64,000 bases of DNA from Thelephora terrestris. Taxonomy: Eukaryota; Basidiomycota; Agaricomycetes; Thelephorales; Thelephoraceae. The notes beneath the pieces are model-generated. The model was not told where the DNA came from and did no database searches. It saw nothing but the letters and a program-made list of their open reading frames with translations. Each line of letters starts with the position of its first letter. Positions within the stretch are counted from its first letter, which is position 1. This document shows positions 59,297-64,000 of this stretch, in pieces. The DNA is taken from assembly GCA_015956445.1 (NCBI GenBank), contig WIUZ02000002.1, forward strand, positions 930,001 to 994,000, read 5' to 3'. Position numbers and translations under genes: made by a program.

Positions 59297-59466
59297 TACG
59301 AGGTATGGAAGGTAGACAAATGAGAGTGGATTCGGCGGTCGGATGCCTTGGAAGTCAGGGGAAACGGTCTAATCGGAGAGGTAGAGAAGTAGAGGTAGAA
59401 AAAGAAGAGAAGAAAAGGAAATGCGGAAGAGAGAGGATAGAGAAACAAGATATCGGACCAGTGTAT

Positions 59467-60135
59467 TTAAGTTCTGGGCACAAGGCGAACGGTACATCTC
59501 GTAAAACGACAAAATGACAAGGAACATTCACAATGGATCCTGGACGTAAAGATACTGAGGATAAGTACATAAATATGATCTAGAGGAACACGCACCCTCT
59601 CGCTTGTCTCATTGTTGACGGCAAAGATTGGACCAGCTGACTCCTGCACATGCTCCGAAGGAGTTGCGGTGGTTTCATCGCGAGTGAATAGCTGGGAAGA
59701 AAGGTCAAGTGGCGTCGGCGAATGGTGGACACGGGGTGGGATGGAGACAGGATGAATAGGAATTCCACGCGCCCGGAAACGCGACCTTGCTTCCCCGATA
59801 AAGTCTTCAACGGCGCTGGCTGTATTGGCAAGGTGATTCGCTCGAGCTTCGTGTAACTTGAGGCGTTCACGAGCTGCTATTACATCTTGGCGTGATGTTT
59901 CGCGTTGGGCTAGAAAAGTATCGCGTGCTGACCGGGCTGACATTAAAAGCGCAAGGCACTCGTTGTCAGAGGCGGTGGGGTTGAAGTTGTTCGCCTGGTC
60001 AGGAGTGAGCACGGAATTTGGTGGAGTTCAAATTATACACACCGGGGTAAGGGCTTCCAGGCGCTGATAAAGCTCGACGACGGAGAGGTATGGGTCTGTA
60101 GAGGGTGGATCCATGGGTGGAGGCGGTTGTGACAT
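59467..60135 (-). CDS. Small coiled-coil protein gene in Plavaka element 2, unknown
   Basis: Exon 1 is 60043-60135 (MSQPPPPMDPPSTDPYLSVV). After a 48-bp GT..AG intron, exon 2 starts at 59994 (ANNFNPTASDNECLALLMSA) and encodes a strong helical heptad region (RETSRQDVIAARERLKLHEA). The 3' end is unclear: the frame reads on to a stop at 59467, but GTGCGTG near 59596 and TCCTCAG near 59556 could form another intron. No family recognised. It is head-to-head with the transposase, with starts about 140 bp apart (60135 and 60278). Confidence 0.5.
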
Positions 60136-60277
60136 GAGAACCCAGATGAGAACTTTGCGCAAAGTCCAAGACTCAGTGTGACGGACACGTCACGACCTTG
60201 CCGCCCACCCACTCCCGACCTCACGCACAAGAAGACTACCCACTAGTACTGCAAACAAGAACAACGAGTGGACCCTG

Positions 60278-63200
60278 ATGGCCCCTGCTAGGAGCGAGGT
60301 CCTTTGTCCGAGCTGTGGACATGGGTTTGACAGCGCCGCCTCTGTCGTGAGGCACCTCAACCATATCTACTCCTCCTGTTCCCGTTGGTTCATCTCGAAC
60401 GAACAAACCCCCCCCCGCCGCGCCAGCAATAGACGAAGAGATCGCCATTGACGCCGCTGCCTATATCGACACTAGAGGGATGTCCATCAAGTATCCATTC
60501 GCTGGTCATATCTTCAATCAATCGGGCGGTTTTATGGAGAACTTTTACACCGACAAATTTTCCGAGGAGCGGGCAAGCAATCTACATTACCCCTTTGCGT
60601 CAAGGGGTGAGTGGCAACTGGGATCATTTCTTTCGAGAGCAGAGCTCTCGTTGAAGTTTATCGATGAGTTTCTCTCCCTTGACCTGGTGCGTGCTCTCCG
60701 CCACCCTCGTTTCATCAACCCTTACCTTTTTGCCAGATCAAAGGGCTGGGCCTCTCGTTTTCATCAGCAAGGTCATTGCGCGCACGGGTTGAACTTCTCC
60801 CTAGTGGTCCAAGGTGGCTTTCAAGGGAAGTCTCCATTCCCGGCTTTGCGACCAAGGACCCCGTCGTCCTCTATTACCGGGATTCAGTCGGGTGCATGAA
60901 GTTCTTGCTTCAAAACCCAATTTTCGCCAATCGCATTCGCTTTTCCCCTGAACGCCAGTACGATATACTGGGAAACCGGACTTACGGTGATTGGGTAACG
61001 AGCGATGGTGCCTGGGAAATGCAGGTATGTGGGGTGGCGTTGCCGAGAACGTTGCTGATGAGGATCACCAGGAACAGGTCCCAGTTGGTACAACGGTTCT
61101 TGGCACCATTCTTTCGTCGGACAAGACTCTTTTATCCGCGATGAGTGGCGATCGCGTTGCACATCCATTGCTCATTACAGCAGCAAACATCGACTCGGAT
61201 GTTCGCATGAAAGCTTCCTACAACTCCCTTCTTCTCCTTGCGCTCCTCCCTGTTCCAAAATTCACCGGCGTACCGAAACCCCTCCACGGAATTCTGGAGA
61301 ATAGAGTCATACACGCTTGCCTCGATCTGATATGCGAACCCCTCAAGGTCGTTGCTCGTCACGGCGACTGGATGTCGGACCACGCCGGAAATGTTCGGTA
61401 CTGCTATACTCCGATTGTTGGCTACATTGCCGACACGCCCGAAGCGGCTGCCCTTGTCGGCGTTTCTGGGAAGACATCACACCTAACCCTTGCCTTTGGC
61501 CCTCACTTCGGGGACGAGTTTCAGCATCCGCCTCGCACAGCATCCGATATCCTGTCACCACTCTCATCCCTCTCATCCTCTATGGATCCATGGAATGTTG
61601 CGGCGTACACAAAGGAGGCCAAGACCCTCTACCGCCTAAATGGGGTTGACAGGCCATTCTGGCGAGATTGGATATTGACCACTGCCGGAATGCCGCCCAA
61701 CCCTCATCAAATCTTTCCAATCGAGGTTCTGCACCATTTCCACAAGTGTTTCTGGGACCACGACGTCAAGTGGTGTATCCGGGCAGTAGGGGAGGACGAG
61801 ATCAACTTTAGGTTTGCGCTTCTCCAGCCGCGTTGCGGGTACCGACGTTTCCCTGCGGGTATCTCAGCGCTGAAGCAGGTCACCGGCCGAGAACACCGAA
61901 ACATACAACGATACATCCTTGGCATCATTGCCGGAGCCGCCCCCCTCGAATTCATCGTCTGTATTCGGGCGTTGCTCGACATCCGCTATCTTGCACAGAT
62001 GCGTCGAGTGACGACAGAGGCCCTTCGTGCGATAGGGGACGCACTCCAGACTTTCCACAGGTACAAGGACATCATCATCACCGGCCAATATCGCGTTGGA
62101 AAGAAAAACAAACCAATCCTACACTTCGAGATACCAAAACTTGAACTCCTGCAGTCGGTCGTCGCTTGCATCCAGTGGTCTGGGTCTTTACCACAGTGGT
62201 CCGCAGATTCAACAGAGCATTCGCACGGAAAGTTCGTCAAGAAACCCAAGTTGAAGACCAACGGAATTGAATACTACTCGCAAATATGCCGGCACCTCGA
62301 CCGCGACGAGAAGGTGCGAATGTTTGACATAGCAACCTCCACCCACGAATCTGCGTCCGCCGGTTCGCTGGGCAGCAATGTCGCGGATTTTGATGACTTC
62401 GCTTTGGACATGGACGAGTGGTCGGCGGGACTTCCAGCGGTTGGGCCCGACCGTGCTGGAAGAAAGATGCCTGACTTCTTTTCGGTCGCCGCACCAATTC
62501 TTCCCTCGGATTCTCTCACATCACCAGTCCCCCGCACGTTTTCGACTGCAACAACCGGGTTCCACTTCAACCTCAAACCGAACGTTCCACGGGCTGAGGT
62601 CAACGACGTCGCTGAAGATTTCAATATTCCCGGCCTCTATGTTTCGATCCGCGACTTCCTCTCACACTACCTCTACGACCAAGACAACAGGAGAATCTCT
62701 GGCAGACAGGGTCCCACACACGGCACAGTGTTACCATTTGACGGGGTCCAAGTATGGCACTCGGTTCAGGTTCAAAACTTCAATTGCGATGGCATGCTCC
62801 GTCCCCCGCAGCGATTATTCGCTTCACCGCCCTCCGATGATTGGCCATCGGGTCGGTGCGATACCGTACTATTCCGCGAATCCGTTGATCCCAGGAGTCC
62901 ACAACGCCCGGGGCTAGGTTTAAGTGGTTCGCACTTCACTTATTGATTTTGAATCTACGCTCACCCATATCTCTGATAGGTTTCTTTGTCGGGCAGATTC
63001 GACTGATCTTCCATCCCATATGGACCTTGAAAACCAAGCTCCCATTCTACCTCGCATATGTCCAACGATTCGATATCGTCTCGCAACCGTATATGCCGCG
63101 CGGTCAGCAAACTGTTCCCGACCCGATCACTGGCATGTATGTTTTGAGAAGGGCCAGGCGAAGTGACGGCAGTCCGATGGGAGCCATTATACCTTTCTAC

Positions 63201-63353
63201 CATTGCCACATGCCCGTAAATCTCATTCCAAAGTTTGGCGAAAGTGCTGACCCCTACTTGACTGCGGAGACGAGCATGGAGGACACCCGAGAATTTTTTC
63301 TCAATCACTACTTTGATGTGGAGGATTTCTTTCATTTGCGCAGTAGCTTGTAA
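60278..63353 (+). pseudogene. Plavaka-type transposase, one homopolymer frameshift
   Basis: ATG at 60278 with a C2H2 finger (LCPSCGHGFDSAASVVRHLNH). A run of nine C at about 60409-60417 throws the frame; with one C fewer it joins to AIDEEIAIDAAAYIDTRG and stays open. Exons then run to 60686, 60738-61023 and 61071-62918, and the last to 63353, separated by GT..AG introns. Core motifs are TTVLGTILSSDKTLLSAMSG (first Asp), HACLDLICEPLK, GKTSHLTLAFGP, RLNGVDRPFWRDW, LHHFHKCFWDHDVKWCI and GCGYRRFPAGISALKQVTGR (family blocks). The C-terminal exon has FVGQIRLIFHPIW and ends LRSSL. If the C-run is an assembly error, the gene is intact. Confidence 0.8.
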
Positions 63354-63699
63354 CTCTCATAGATTCTAACGAAGCTTTTTGCGTGCTCTGCTCTGAATAA
63401 CGAGGCGTTGTCTTCAACTTTTGAAAGGATTTCGAGGCGTTGCCTTCAACTCCACGGCACCGGCAAAAACACAGAGAAGCTTGAAGCTTCTACAGCGAAG
63501 CCTCTCGCGGTCCCCAAACCGATCGACAAACCCAAGCGATCCAAAACTGAGCATTTCGCTGTCTCGCCACCAAGTAACCGTGACACATGTCAACTTATGT
63601 CGCAAGACTGCTTCTTTTGACGATCGATAAAGGATCCAACGGTATCATTCGTCTGAAACGCTCGGCAGATGCTACGCGGGGCCGGATTGTTTACTGATG
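63354..63699. other. Right terminal region of Plavaka element 2
   Basis: Non-coding; GAGGCGTTG is repeated at 63403 and 63432. It ends in the inverted CATCAG tip. Confidence 0.6.
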
Positions 63700-64000
63700 T
63701 AGCCGAGATTCAAAGGGATGTGGTCAACCAGGGTCAACGAAATGCGGCCTCTCGATTCTTCCATGCGATGAGCGATAAAGACGCGATCGCTGCTTGGGGC
63801 CGGGAAATCGATAGGATCCTCCATATCTTCACCGTGCGTTCGGTCACCCCCCGTTTGACGATCGTTAAGCGCCTCCATTACAGGCAGAGTTGACATTGAA
63901 TAACCACACGATCCTTTTGGATATCCGTTGTGATGTGCGGGCAGGCCAGGGCACTGGCGGCGGACAAAAACCGGTAAGCGCCACATTCCTGTTCATCAAT

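Larger units (their letters stand above)
56597..63699 (+). mobile_element. Plavaka-type DNA transposon no. 2 (7,103 bp) with extra genes
   Basis: The left end is CATCAGCAAACAATC (56597). The right end read inward is CATCAGTAAACAATC (63699). TA flanks both sides (56595-56596 and 63700-63701), and the host exon is restored exactly on removal. Contents: DUF6532-like gene (minus), a small coiled-coil gene (minus) and Plavaka transposase (plus). The first eight bases are those of Plavaka element 1. Confidence 0.92.
56177..63973 (+). pseudogene. STAND/NLR-type gene, N-terminal domain split by Plavaka element 2 (runs off window)
   Basis: Exons: 56177-56332, 56385-56527, 56590-56596 then 63702-63833, and 63884-63973, with a donor at 63974 so the gene continues beyond the window. 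The N-terminal domain starts MSTNPPQPKGRDRIVSMLNA and continues RQDYVKLGSSCANVCKVLDR, LDELSISVLEAIQQ, then (after the element) AEIQRDVVNQGQRN, DKDAIAAWGREIDRILHIF and TLNNHTILLDIRCDV. This helical domain heads many basidiomycete STAND (NACHT/ankyrin) proteins, thought to sense non-self; the assignment is from memory. Removal of 56597-63699 and one TA restores ACG GTA GCC GAG in frame, so the element hit codon GTA of an intact gene. Confidence 0.75.

Overview
The window looks like Agaricomycete (Basidiomycota) nuclear DNA. Introns are short (about 50-70 bp, GT..AG), the conserved genes are fungal (PP2A catalytic subunit, sterol C-5 desaturase, Rds3/PHF5A, RMND1/DUF155), F-box genes occur as recent tandem copies, and the mobile elements are of mushroom type (CACTA/Tnp2, Plavaka, Ty1/copia, Tc1). 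All assignments come from reading the sequence and from recall of families; no database search was possible.

Layout. 1-450 is a degenerate TTAGG/TTAGGG array. 1113-7992 is a complete CACTA element (CACTG ends, ATA target duplication) with a decayed Tnp2 transposase and two foldback elements inside it. 8099-30529 is a set of nested insertions. An LTR-type unit with an intron-containing gene (plus-strand copy) is split in one of its introns by a CACTGGGGGCA element (9481-28412, TTT duplication). That element contains a 14-kb Plavaka element (10746-24727) and a second CACTGGGGGCA element (24759-27886, AGA duplication). The Plavaka element is hit in turn by a foldback (12432-13799, TCA) and by another LTR-type unit (15329-18631, ATGGT); 24759-27886 is hit by a third LTR-type unit (24933-27172, GGACA). 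31000-32050 is degraded repeat.

32313-38538 is the conserved gene block: RMND1-like (minus), PP2Ac (plus), ERG3 (plus). 38539-46540 is one host gene cut by an intact copia element with LTRs that look identical (38980-45066, TGGAC duplication). Then come a Tc1-like transposase (46572-47751), a decayed F-box copy, a duplicated ERG3 3' end, an F-box remnant, an intact F-box gene (50851-52479) and Rds3 (54013-54585). From 56177 a STAND-type gene starts and runs off the window; it is split inside one codon by a second Plavaka element (56597-63699, TA duplication).

The two Plavaka elements share CATCAGCA ends and 2-bp duplications. Both appear to carry extra multi-exon genes beside the transposase. 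Five elements share an 11-bp CACTGGGGGCA tip but have four types of unrelated long inverted arms. The most unusual signal is LTR-like units (TGTCA..TGACA ends, 5-bp duplications) that carry no reverse transcriptase but do carry a gene antisense to the LTR promoter.
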